This document shows positions 29,777-41,072 of a stretch of DNA of 64,000 bases, piece after piece; position 1 is the first letter of the stretch; every line of letters starts with the position of its first letter. Under the pieces are notes generated by a model that searched no databases, was not told the origin of the DNA, and saw nothing but the letters and a program-made list of their open reading frames with translations. The DNA lies in NCBI RefSeq assembly GCF_016217785.1, contig NZ_JACRGA010000025.1, positions 248,001 to 312,000 on the forward strand, written 5' to 3'. The position numbers and the translations under genes were made by a program. The stretch comes from Methanobacterium sp. Lineage in GTDB: Archaea > Methanobacteriota > Methanobacteria > Methanobacteriales > Methanobacteriaceae.

Positions 29777-30547
29777 TTAAGCATCATCTTTTTTTAGGGG
29801 TTTAATTATGAACTGGCAGAAGTCATCTCCCTGAGCGTAACATTTGGTTTCCTCGGCTTCCACTTCCTGACCATAATAATTGGAAAAGATACCTTCCAGT
29901 AATCCGGAATCAAAGGCACAGGCTGGTCTTCCCAGTTGTGGTAGATCTTCACATTCAAAACAGTCATAGGCCTGTATTATGAGGGGCTTCATGCTTTTGA
30001 TTTGGATATTTCCCAGTTTATTGGTTTCCCAGAATGATGCCAGATTTCGGGCAAGTTCATTAAGGCTCTGACCCTCTAATTTTTTATAAAATGTCTGGCC
30101 CACTTTCACTCCTGCATTGTGAAGTATGGGATCTATGTTTATTCCCTCATCTAATAATGCTACTCTAATGGTTCTGAACATGTAACGGAAGAATTTGAAT
30201 GGGTCGTCGGCTTGGATGACATATTCTTCTAGGATATTACTAACATCATCTTCTATTTCCTGGGGGGATGATAGGTCTCCAAGGAATTTAGAGGTGATAA
30301 AATAAATTTTCCTGCGCCGGTCTTCGGGGTCTATTACCCAGTCTATTATGCCTGCATCCTCTAGATCCTGTAGGTGTGCCGAGATGGTGGATTTGGATCT
30401 TTTGGTGCAAGAAACGATCTGGGATCCGCTCAAGCCTCCTTCTTTGAGAATGGAGAGAATTTGTGCCTTTATTGGGCTTTGAACCACATTAACTCCAGTT
30501 TTAGTGGAAAATATTTTGATCCGGCGGGCAGTGTTTGTGTTGGCCAT
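29777..30547 (-). CDS. msvR: MsvR-like redox-sensing transcription regulator (HTH + V4R)
   Basis: A 256-residue protein with an ArsR-like winged helix (residues ~25-90: ILSILKEGGLSGSQIVSC, STISAHLQDLEDAGIIDW) and a C-terminal V4R domain (about 110-250) carrying four cysteines late in the chain (CFECED, ACAFD, CYAQGDDFCQF), the usual pattern of 4-vinyl-reductase-like sensors. This layout and its divergent position to an F420H2 oxidase gene match MsvR, the methanogen-specific redox regulator of Methanothermobacter, which represses its own gene and the fpaA operon when reduced. GCATATAAAAAAAC at about 30566-30579 is a TATA box close to the ATG, so the leader is very short; AAGGTTAAAC precedes the ATG. 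Confidence 0.88.
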   Translation of the reverse strand: MANTNTARRIKIFSTKTGVNVVQSPIKAQILSILKEGGLSGSQIVSCTKRSKSTISAHLQDLEDAGIIDWVIDPEDRRRKIYFITSKFLGDLSSPQEIEDDVSNILEEYVIQADDPFKFFRYMFRTIRVALLDEGINIDPILHNAGVKVGQTFYKKLEGQSLNELARNLASFWETNKLGNIQIKSMKPLIIQAYDCFECEDLPQLGRPACAFDSGLLEGIFSNYYGQEVEAEETKCYAQGDDFCQFIIKPLKKDDA

Positions 30548-30888
30548 GTTTAACCTTCTATAAGTTTTTTTATATGCTTAATTTTTTACTATAAAATTCA
30601 TTTAGATTACTTGTTGGATGTATATGAAGGGTAAAACCTGGTAGATTTACTTCTTTTTGAGATAAATCTATTGGGGTGATTTATTCCTTTCACTTTGTGA
30701 TCTACTCACCTTAATATATAAATAGTTCGGGTATATAAGTACGTTCGTTTTAACACGAACAGTAAACTATATATGCAATTGTTCGTATAATAGCATACGT
30801 TCGGGGGTACACGAACCTTGTAATAATTGGTGTACTCCAACGAAATATAGAACAATCTCATAAGATTTAGTCAACGGTGAGTGAAATC
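30548..30888. promoter_or_regulatory. msvR-fpaA divergent region with paired MsvR-type boxes
   Basis: Four 18-base boxes of the form GTTCG-N8-CGAAC lie in two abutting pairs. Box 1 at 30725-30742 is degenerate (right arm AGTAC); box 2 at 30743-30760 is perfect. Box 3 at 30781-30798 is degenerate (right arm CATAC); box 4 at 30799-30816 is perfect. The pairs are separated by 20 bases holding the TATA-like CTATATATG (about 30768-30776), so the whole unit repeats with a 56-base period. The spacers of the degenerate boxes are themselves TATA-like (GGTATATA, TATAATAG). A further TATA element, TTAATATATAAATAG, lies at 30711-30725. GGTGAGTGA at 30876-30884 is the fpaA ribosome binding site. Confidence 0.85.
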
Positions 30889-32112
<1,224 letters not shown>

Positions 32113-32230
32113 AGACATTTTATGCACATACTAACCAATATTCTGGGATTTTCAATTGAATTTAATCCGATAGAATCATTGGTCTTGGAATATAAAATTT
32201 AACTAGGATATAACATTGGAGGAATGAAAA

Positions 32231-32647
32231 ATGGATCTTATAAACGAACATGAAATAGGAATTTGTAAAGGAACTGACCTGGAAAAACTGGTAGCGGCTA
32301 ATTTCAGTGGGGAAACTCAGGAAGTAGGAATGTACCTGGCCATGGCCAGACTGGCACAAAGAGAAGGACTACCAGAAGTGGCAGAAGTACTAAAAACCAT
32401 AGCCTGGGAAGAAGCAGAGCACGCAGCACATTTTGCTGAAATGAACGAAGTAATCAAACCCACACTCAAAGAAAACCTGGAAATGATGCTGGAAGGAGAA
32501 ACCATGGCCAACAATGAGAAAAAAGCAGCAGCTAAAAAGGCCAAAGAATGTGACATTGACCCTGCCCATGATTTCTTCGATGAAAGCTCCCGGGATGAAG
32601 CTCGCCACGCCCGAATGTTAAAAGGAATTCTGGAGAGGTACTTCTAA
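32231..32647 (+). CDS. Rubrerythrin-like diiron protein without rubredoxin domain
   Basis: A 138-residue ferritin-like four-helix protein of the rubrerythrin group. Diiron ligands can be seen in FSGETQEVGMYLAMA, AWEEAEHAAHFAE and ESSRDEARHARMLKG (two Ex(n)ExxH motifs). It lacks the C-terminal rubredoxin domain of classic rubrerythrin, so electrons must come from a separate carrier. It should act as a peroxidase, removing hydrogen peroxide. GGAGGAATGAAAA is a strong ribosome binding site. It lies 118 bases after fpaA on the same strand and is probably part of the same MsvR-controlled unit; a hairpin follows at 32686-32711. Confidence 0.9.
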   Translation: MDLINEHEIGICKGTDLEKLVAANFSGETQEVGMYLAMARLAQREGLPEVAEVLKTIAWEEAEHAAHFAEMNEVIKPTLKENLEMMLEGETMANNEKKAAAKKAKECDIDPAHDFFDESSRDEARHARMLKGILERYF

Positions 32648-32685
32648 ACCTCTCCAACATTGTTTTTAATTAATTTTACCGCCTC

Positions 32686-32711
32686 AGGAGGATGGAGTCG
32701 CCCATCCTCCT
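32686..32711. terminator. Hairpin between convergent rubrerythrin and NADH oxidase genes
   Basis: AGGAGGATGG (32686-32695) pairs perfectly with CCATCCTCCT (32702-32711) across a 6-base loop. The 10-bp stem between two convergent genes probably marks the 3' ends of both transcripts. Confidence 0.6.
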
Positions 32712-32805
32712 TACCCTTAACTATACTTACTCGTTTAACTCTTTTACCTGTTTTACAAGTCATCCATTTACAATTTTTAAAAAACTTCAGGCTGGGGCCT
32801 GTTTT

Positions 32806-34158
<1,353 letters not shown>

Positions 34159-34349
34159 TAAATTGTTCACCTTTTTATTACACTAAATTTTACACAAAAA
34201 ATACATAAATAAGTTTATAATTTATCCATGAATAATGTTTGTTTAGTTCACAATATTAGATTAGATCTGATGAATTCTAATTTAAAGGAAATATATTTTT
34301 TTTGTCATAGACTCCGAATAAAATAGAATTTTAGATTAGTGGGGGTAAT

Positions 34350-34538
34350 ATGTCTAATAAAAGGAAGAGTAAGAAAAAATTAGGGGTTAAATGCCAGTGT
34401 CAGGACCCTGCAGTTGCCCGTCCACCTTCACTTCTCCGGAAGGTACAGTGTAAAAAATGTGGAATGTTTTTCACCACCAATCGTGATGATGAACGTAATG
34501 ATTCGGATATCTGTTTAAACTGCCGAAGCCGACGATAA
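34350..34538 (+). CDS. Small basic zinc-ribbon protein
   Basis: A 62-residue Lys/Arg-rich protein. CQCQ near residues 15-17, CKKCGMFF near 34-41 and CLNCRSR near 56-62 form one treble-type zinc site (CxxC...CxxC) plus two extra cysteines. The basic start (SNKRKSKKKL) suggests contact with RNA or DNA. GGGGGTAAT precedes the ATG. Small zinc proteins of this kind are common in Methanobacteriales, but no function is known. It is divergent from the NADH oxidase-like gene. Confidence 0.7.
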   Translation: MSNKRKSKKKLGVKCQCQDPAVARPPSLLRKVQCKKCGMFFTTNRDDERNDSDICLNCRSRR

Positions 34539-34674
34539 CGTTTTTTTTTAATAGCCATTTTTTTGGCATTAATTCCTTAGGCTCCAATTTTAAATTTGGA
34601 TAACATTTAGTTAGGCTTATTCGAGCCATTAAAAAAAATATTTAATATTTCTTAAAATAAAGGTGTTAAATTGG

Positions 34675-35835
34675 TTAAAACATCTTCAATATTCCCGGAA
34701 CTGTTCCATACACCACTAAGAGGGTTACAATCCCGATCATGATCCATGAAACACTTGAAACTATTTTTCCAGTAACATTTTCGGATACTTTATATCGGAG
34801 AAGTTCCTCGAATATAATTCCTCCATCCAGGGGTTTCATGGGAAGAAGGTTAAACAACCCTACCATGATGTTCAGTGCATATATCCAGTAACACACATCA
34901 GCCAGATCAAATAAAAACCATGGAATTATATCCCCATAGGTCTGAGCCACTGATGGTTTAACCTCCAAGTGAATTTCATTCCGGGTTCCAGGATAGGCTG
35001 TGGATGCATTATTGGGATTACTGGTTGAGGTAATGGTGTAGGTACCCTGATCAGTCACGTAAGTCATTGTATCGCCTGGTTTTGTTTTATTTATTATTAA
35101 ATCAGTGTAAGCTGCCCCACTATTAACTGAAATTCCATTAATACTGGATACAACCATCCCCTCTTGAAGCACACCCTCAGCTGGACCTCCAGGAGTTACA
35201 CTGATAATTTTAACTCCATCTGATTGGAAAGCATAGGGTATAAACGAGGAGGTTAGAATGATTACAACCACCCAGGCAATTGCTGCTAGCCCAAAGTTGA
35301 ACATGGATCCTGCAGCGTATATGCGCAGTTTTACTGATCTTTTGGCTTTTTTAACATCTTCCTCATCCAGCTCCACGAACGCTCCTGGCAGTATTGCCAG
35401 TAAAATCACACCAATTGATTTAATACCCACTCCTTGTGCCCTGGCCATAATTCCATGCCCAAACTCGTGAACTATCATCAACAGAATCAGGGCGATGATA
35501 CCCGAAAAGATGGGGATGAATATGGGAGATCCGGGGATGTCCACTCCGGGTAAGAGCAGTGCTGCTTGGGGGGATTGGAACATGCGTGGCAAGGATATAA
35601 TAATCAGATAAACAGATAATCCCATGCAGAAAACAGATATGGGGATGCCCAGATTCATACTCCAGCGCCAGAATCGAGGGCTGGTGTTGGCTACCCAATC
35701 AATGAATCCCCTCATTTTCTGGGTTCTTCTCATCAGGATAGGTCCGTAGACATCCATTTTTAATTTATCCCTGAATAAAAGTGCCAGAACCCAGACAATG
35801 GCAAAGAAAATAACGTAGTACCATAAAACGTTCAA
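34675..35835 (-). CDS. Site-2 protease family (M50) membrane metalloprotease with PDZ domain
   Basis: A 386-residue intramembrane zinc protease. HEFGH, the zinc-binding catalytic motif, lies near residue 125 in a hydrophobic helix; the third ligand is in NLLPMKPLDGG near 340. A PDZ-like domain (about 205-300: VTPGGPAEGVLQEGMVVSSINGI) sits between. Six or so transmembrane segments are visible. Such enzymes cleave membrane-bound regulators or remnant signal peptides; the substrate is unknown. TTG at 35835 is the start, since AGGTGATC lies five bases before it. MoeA is next upstream on the same strand with a 39-base gap, so the two may be co-transcribed. Confidence 0.9.
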   Translation of the reverse strand: MNVLWYYVIFFAIVWVLALLFRDKLKMDVYGPILMRRTQKMRGFIDWVANTSPRFWRWSMNLGIPISVFCMGLSVYLIIISLPRMFQSPQAALLLPGVDIPGSPIFIPIFSGIIALILLMIVHEFGHGIMARAQGVGIKSIGVILLAILPGAFVELDEEDVKKAKRSVKLRIYAAGSMFNFGLAAIAWVVVIILTSSFIPYAFQSDGVKIISVTPGGPAEGVLQEGMVVSSINGISVNSGAAYTDLIINKTKPGDTMTYVTDQGTYTITSTSNPNNASTAYPGTRNEIHLEVKPSVAQTYGDIIPWFLFDLADVCYWIYALNIMVGLFNLLPMKPLDGGIIFEELLRYKVSENVTGKIVSSVSWIMIGIVTLLVVYGTVPGILKMF

Positions 35836-35874
35836 ATAAGATCACCTTTATAATAGATTAGTTACTTCCATGCT

Positions 35875-37101
35875 TTAAGCTTTTAGAGAATGATAGGGAA
35901 GAACTTCACATTCTGCCCCTTCTAATATTCCTTCCAGGTTTTCAGGGATTATAATATAAGAATCCGACTCCACCATTGATCTTATGATACCTGAACCTTT
36001 AATCTTCAGAGGACGGACCATATCTCCTTCAATACGGGCCCTTATATAATCGGTTCTACCCAGGGTGGACGGTATTTTCCTTGCTGCCTTTTTATGCACT
36101 ATCAGCGGGTTTCGATTCAATCCTTGTATTTTAAGCAGGGATTCCCTTGCAAAAACATCGAACTGTACCATGGCTGCCACTGGAAAACCCGATAACATAA
36201 AAACAGGCTTATCATAGACTTGTGCGAAACCAAATGGTTTACCTGGTCTTAAAGACACTCCATGAATGGGGATTTCGCCTACTAATTTCTGGGCTACATC
36301 CACCACCACATCTCCTTTACTGATGGCGGTGCCTCCTGTGGTGATTAGTGCATCATACTCACTTAAAAGCTTTTTGAAGAGTTCTTCTACCAGTTCTGCA
36401 TCATCAATTGAGTGGAACATTTCAGGAACTGCCAGGCAGCTTTCTACCATGGATTTAATGGTGAAATGATTGGAATTAACCACCTCTGCCCCTTCAAGCA
36501 CATTTTTAGGCATCACCAGTTCACTGCCGGTTATAAGAATAGCTATTCTGGGTTTTTTAAACACTAGGGTCCGGTCAAAACCTGCCGAGGCAATGATTGC
36601 CAGTTCTGCAGGCCCTAAAAGACTGCCCTTATTCAAAACAAGGTCCCCCTCATCAAAGTCCTCTCCTGCAGGGGAAACGTTTTCACCAGGAGTCAGGGAT
36701 GTTTCCACATCGATGATGTCTCCTTTTTCATGAGTGTACTCTTCCATGACCACTGCATTGGCACCTGCAGGTATAGGGGCCCCGGTGGCTATTTTAATCG
36801 TTTCACCAGATGTTAGTTTTAAATTTGACTTTTGCCCTGCCCCGATTTGATCCACCACTTTTAATTGGAATGGATTGGTTTCGGAATGGCCGAAACTATC
36901 TTCAGCTTGTATAGCATAACCATCCATAGCTGAACGGTCGAATGGGGGCGAATTTAATGTGCTAACCATGTCCTGGGCGATAATTCTCTGATAAGCTTCT
37001 TCTAATGGGACTTCTTCCACTCCAGTGGTTTTCAGGCAGGTGTTGATGATTTTCTGGGCATCATCAACGGGTATAAGTTTGGATAGAAACATTTTCATCA
37101 T
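35875..37101 (-). CDS. moeA: Molybdopterin molybdenumtransferase MoeA
   Basis: A 408-residue MoeA, which inserts molybdate (or tungstate) into adenylylated molybdopterin; its product is used by formylmethanofuran and formate dehydrogenases. Family marks are SPPFDRSAMDGYAI near residues 50-63, IKIATGAPIPAGANAVVMEE near 106-125, the MPT-binding ITTGGTAISKGD near 250 and PGKPFGFA near 285. Length and domain order (I-IV) are complete. The first ATG (37101) is used here; ATG at 37092 is possible, and neither has a clear ribosome binding site. It lies upstream of the site-2 protease gene. Confidence 0.93.
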   Translation of the reverse strand: MMKMFLSKLIPVDDAQKIINTCLKTTGVEEVPLEEAYQRIIAQDMVSTLNSPPFDRSAMDGYAIQAEDSFGHSETNPFQLKVVDQIGAGQKSNLKLTSGETIKIATGAPIPAGANAVVMEEYTHEKGDIIDVETSLTPGENVSPAGEDFDEGDLVLNKGSLLGPAELAIIASAGFDRTLVFKKPRIAILITGSELVMPKNVLEGAEVVNSNHFTIKSMVESCLAVPEMFHSIDDAELVEELFKKLLSEYDALITTGGTAISKGDVVVDVAQKLVGEIPIHGVSLRPGKPFGFAQVYDKPVFMLSGFPVAAMVQFDVFARESLLKIQGLNRNPLIVHKKAARKIPSTLGRTDYIRARIEGDMVRPLKIKGSGIIRSMVESDSYIIIPENLEGILEGAECEVLPYHSLKA

Positions 37102-37368
37102 CTGTTAAGTAAGTTTGAACAGAACTTTTAATACGCTCTTTAATATCAAATCTTCCAATTAATTAGGGCTCATCTCCTTTCAATCAGCGGAGTTGATACT
37201 TTATTTAAGAACATTTAAAATGTATTTAAAGATTGTTATATCGCCCTATATATACTAATGTTTAGATGGAATACTTTGTTTTTAGATTGTTCTTCTAATC
37301 TAGGGGAGCATAACTTTCATTTCAAATGGCTTATAAATTTATTAATAGACGAATTTAAGGGATATTTA

Positions 37369-37956
37369 ATGGAAACTTTAATAATTTTAACAGCCATATC
37401 TGCTTTTATATCCACCAACCTCGATGATCTGTTTATTCTCGCTGCTTTTTTTGCAAATCCAGAGTTTAAGGCAAAAGATGTGGTTTTGGGACAATACTTA
37501 GGATTTATTGTACTTTTAACAGCCAGTTCCCTGGCCTATTTTGCCCAATTCATCATTCCCTCCAATTGGATCAGCTTACTGGGGTTTATCCCTATTATTA
37601 TTGGGATCAGAAGTCTTTTCGATCTTAAAAAACCAGAAACCGGTGATTCTGGTGAAAAAATAAACTTCCGCAAATATAAAGGGGGACAAATGATGTTATC
37701 AGTGGCTCTGGTTACCATAGTCAATGGTGGTGACAATTTAGGAGTTTACATGCCTCTTTTTGCAGGTATGGATCCCTTTGACCTGTTTTTAACCGCAATC
37801 ATATTCCTGATCATGGTGGGAGTGTGGTGCTTTTTAGGGTTTAAACTGGTAAACAATCGTGTTATAGGCAATAAAATTAAAAATTATGGCCACTATATAC
37901 TTCCATTTGTCATGATAGTCATAGGGCTGGTGATTCTGTTACGTGGATGGTTTTAA
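37369..37956 (+). CDS. CadD-like cadmium resistance/cation transporter
   Basis: A 195-residue membrane protein of the CadD family (LysE superfamily). The first helix carries ISTNLDDLFILAAFF, with the acidic pair typical of CadD, and a later helix has VNGGDNLGVYMPLFA, the second conserved block. Five to six hydrophobic helices in total. CadD proteins give cadmium resistance in Gram-positive bacteria; specificity here is inferred. AAGGGATATT supports the ATG at 37369; the frame opens earlier (37258) but that part lacks family similarity and a ribosome binding site. GGCTTATAAATTTATT at about 37329 may be its TATA box. Confidence 0.82.
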   Translation: METLIILTAISAFISTNLDDLFILAAFFANPEFKAKDVVLGQYLGFIVLLTASSLAYFAQFIIPSNWISLLGFIPIIIGIRSLFDLKKPETGDSGEKINFRKYKGGQMMLSVALVTIVNGGDNLGVYMPLFAGMDPFDLFLTAIIFLIMVGVWCFLGFKLVNNRVIGNKIKNYGHYILPFVMIVIGLVILLRGWF

Positions 37957-38097
37957 TGTGCTTTGCGTAATTTTAAATTGTTCACTTGGATCGTTCACTT
38001 AAGTAGGTCATGGTATGGTATTTGGTTAAATAGATAAAGAAGATGGAATCTAAGTATATAAAGGGGAGTTATTATTTTAAAATCCCAGGATGGAGTT

Positions 38098-39021
38098 GTG
38101 GACTTGAACTCGGACAATATAATGATTAAAATAGACTCTTTAAACAAGTCTTTCGGACGCATCAGGGCACTGGAAAACCTGAATCTGGAAATAGAAAAAG
38201 GAGAACTACTGGGGATCATTGGGCCCAACGGGGCTGGGAAAACCACTGCTATCCGAATTATTTGCTGCATACTCCAACCTAACTCAGGGGAGGTGACTGT
38301 GGGGGGTTACAGCATTCATCATGATCAGATCAAGATCAAATCTATGATCGGCTACTTACCCGAGGAACCCAACCTTTATGAGCGATTCAAAGCAAGGGAA
38401 CTTTTAAAGTACTTCGGAGAACTTTATGGGGTCCCTAAAAATGAGATTGATGGAAGGATAGACGAGCTTCTGGAGCTGGTGGGGATGAGCCACCGTGCCG
38501 ATGACAGGATTAACACTTTTTCCAAGGGCCTGCGCCAGAGAATCGGAATTGCCCGGGCACTGATCCATGATCCTGAGGTTATAATATTCGACGAACCCAC
38601 CATGGGTCTGGATCCAGCCACCTCCAGGGCCATTCGCAACTTCATCAAAAACCTCAAGGGGGATAAAACGGTTATTCTCTGCACGCATTACATGGATGAG
38701 GCAGATTTACTTTGTGACCGGGTGGCAATCTTAAATCAGGGGAAGATTCGTGACATGGGAACTCCTGAATATTTGAAGGAGAAAATACACGGGGATACAA
38801 TTCTACAGGTTCGGGTTCATAAACCTCAAAAAATTGATGAAAACCATTTACTGGCATTTGACTCGGTGGAAGGAGTGAATCTGGAAGGTAACCAGTTCCT
38901 GATATCCCTGCGATCCAGGGAGGATATCTCCCAGATAATTGACATCTTCGGTGAACAGGCCATCTCAGTGAACACCAAGGAACCCACCCTGGATGATGTA
39001 TTCATCCAAACCACCCAGTAA
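38098..39021 (+). CDS. ABC transporter ATP-binding protein (DrrA/NatA type)
   Basis: A 307-residue ABC ATPase. Walker A IGPNGAGKTT is near residue 41, the signature FSKGLRQRIGIARAL near 141, Walker B VIIFDEPTMGLDP near 162, and the switch histidine in LCTHYMDE near 195. The ~80-residue C-terminal extension is usual for DrrA/NatA-type exporters. It pairs with the permease gene that starts 114 bases downstream. Substrate unknown; such pairs export drugs, ions or lipids. GTG 38098 (GGATGGAG) is used as the start, but TTG at 38104 is nearly as good. Confidence 0.9.
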   Translation: MDLNSDNIMIKIDSLNKSFGRIRALENLNLEIEKGELLGIIGPNGAGKTTAIRIICCILQPNSGEVTVGGYSIHHDQIKIKSMIGYLPEEPNLYERFKARELLKYFGELYGVPKNEIDGRIDELLELVGMSHRADDRINTFSKGLRQRIGIARALIHDPEVIIFDEPTMGLDPATSRAIRNFIKNLKGDKTVILCTHYMDEADLLCDRVAILNQGKIRDMGTPEYLKEKIHGDTILQVRVHKPQKIDENHLLAFDSVEGVNLEGNQFLISLRSREDISQIIDIFGEQAISVNTKEPTLDDVFIQTTQ

Positions 39022-39135
39022 ATCCATGGGACTTTAATATCAGGAAATATTATAGGGTCAAGAAACATTATAGGGGATGATGTTTTTCATTATCATTCAT
39101 GAAAATTCTCATGATTTAAATTTAAGGCAGAAACC

Positions 39136-40341
39136 ATGAAACTCAACATGAATTTCAGCATAATCACTCGCTGGGAGTTTAAAAACACTCTAAAGAGTAA
39201 GAAATTCCTTTTAATCTTTTTCATGCAGTTATCCGTCCTGGCCATGTTAATTTTCATGTTCAATTCCTTTGCAGCCAACATAGAATCGGAAAAAGGACTA
39301 TCTTTAACTCCTTCCCTGGTTGATTTTGCCACCCTGGATGTGGATGACCAGGGGGGCTTGTTTAAAAAGAGCATAGATCAGGAAATAATAAAAATTTATT
39401 CCACCAATGGTAATAATTCCCTCCTCCGCCTTGAAACTGGTGAAACCAATGGGCTTTACACGGTTTCATCAGACTCAATTGTACGAATACAGAACGGGGA
39501 AATAGTAGATACGGTGCTATATCTGGATTATGCTGATCCCAGAAGGAGTGTGATTAGAGACTCCATTAACACCACCACCAAGTCAGTTTCATCTGCTTTA
39601 ACTCAGTCATACTTACAATCTGCTAATCCTTCCAATAACACTCCTCAAACTGGTTTAAAGGAGGAAAAAACAGGGGAATCACTTCCCATGCAGATCATCA
39701 AGAAGGTGATGCTGGTGGTGCTCCTGTTCCTGCCGCTTTTTTTGTTTGGTAACATAATCATTGACAGTGTGGTGGGGGAAAAAGAGCGTAAAACTGCTGA
39801 AATACTGGTTGCCATGCCAATTTCGCCAGGGGAAATACTCCTGGGTAAGGGGCTGGCTGTGGTGGCCATATCTGCCCTGCAAGTGGTTATGTGGATAGTA
39901 GTCCTCATAGCTGCCGGTTTCACTATAAACAATGTTATACTTGTTTATCTTCTGGTGGTGCTAACCGCGGTGCCCATAGTGGGCCTTACTTCCATAATCG
40001 CCGCCTACGCCAAGAACTACAAGGAGGCAGGAATAGGAATCACCTTCGCCTATGTCATGGTGGTGGGATTTTTGATTGTCCCTGCATTGGCCTATATCTC
40101 CCGGAAAAGCTTCTCAGCCAACATTTCACCAATGACCACGGTGATGAGGCTATTTGCAGGTGAAGCCATTACCATACCTGAAATTCTCATGTCAGTAACA
40201 TTTGTAATTATTTTAAGCATCATATTCTTTGGAATTGCCACCTGGCTCTTCCGGAGGGATGATGTTCTGTTTGGGCCACGACCTGGATTGTTAACTCTCA
40301 CACTGCAACTTATTGGTGTTAAAAAAGATAATTTTCAGTGA
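39136..40341 (+). CDS. ABC-2 type permease (NatB-like)
   Basis: A 401-residue ABC-2 permease. One N-terminal helix (about 20-45) is followed by a ~150-residue outside domain, then five helices from about 190 to the end. [20 protein letters not shown] near 210-230 is the NatB-type signature, shared nearly word for word with the permease at 46.1 kb ([20 protein letters not shown]). It works with the ATPase just upstream. It ends 8 bases from the end of the convergent peptide-cluster permease. Confidence 0.88.
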   Translation: [401 protein letters not shown]

Positions 40342-40349
40342 ATATTTTT

Positions 40350-41072
40350 TTATAATGTCACATTTTCTTTATCTAACTCGTATATTAAGAATAGAACTAG
40401 AGATGTGGCTAGAAAAATCCCTATGATGCTGTAACCTATGATTAACCAGTTTACAATATGTCCACTTGCAATTGATTCCACGATCTTCCCAGAAGATAGG
40501 AATACTAATACACTAAGGCCAATAGCAAAGAAATTCAGAGCTTCCATCAATCGAGGGTGACTAAATCTTAATATGGACCACGATGAAAATGCTGCGTAGA
40601 TCATTGGAATCATTGGGGATATTAACAATGCCATTAACCAGACTGGAATTGATAAAATAAAAATTGGGTTTAAACCAGCTAAAAAATACCAAATAAATGA
40701 AAATAGGATAACAATGAGAATGATTACAGGATAACTTAGTATGAATATAGACAATATCTTACCACTCCATAGTTTTGGAAGAGAAATTGGGGTGGTTAAT
40801 AGAGATTCAAATCTCCGGAGAAGTTTTTCATCGCCAAATTTTTCCTGAATAAACGGAAAACTAAGTATCCACATGGCAAATGGGGGGATAATTATGAAAG
40901 TTAGCTCCATAAATAATTTTTTAATGGTTTCGTTTTGGGTTGCTTGGCTGATAAAAATATAACCCACTCCTAAAAAAATAACTGTGTTTAAAAGGAGTGT
41001 TAATAGATAATCTTTACGTAACCAAACTTCTTTAACCTCTTTTGATACCACTGCTTTAATATGGTTGTTCAT
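40350..41072 (-). CDS. ABC-2 type permease of the peptide cluster
   Basis: A 240-residue membrane protein with about six hydrophobic segments, the short ABC-2 permease form. It is the last gene of the minus-strand peptide operon and pairs with the ATPase whose end it overlaps by 17 bases (41056-41072), a sign of coupled translation; ATG 41072 is chosen for this reason (the frame is open to 41117). It contains EKFGDEKLLRRFESLLTTPI, which corresponds to the EKE-type loop of NatB/DrrB permeases. Likely role: export of, or immunity to, the mature peptide made by the cluster; this is inferred from position. Base composition is distinctly AT-richer than the flanking transporter genes. Confidence 0.83.
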   Translation of the reverse strand: MNNHIKAVVSKEVKEVWLRKDYLLTLLLNTVIFLGVGYIFISQATQNETIKKLFMELTFIIIPPFAMWILSFPFIQEKFGDEKLLRRFESLLTTPISLPKLWSGKILSIFILSYPVIILIVILFSFIWYFLAGLNPIFILSIPVWLMALLISPMIPMIYAAFSSWSILRFSHPRLMEALNFFAIGLSVLVFLSSGKIVESIASGHIVNWLIIGYSIIGIFLATSLVLFLIYELDKENVTL

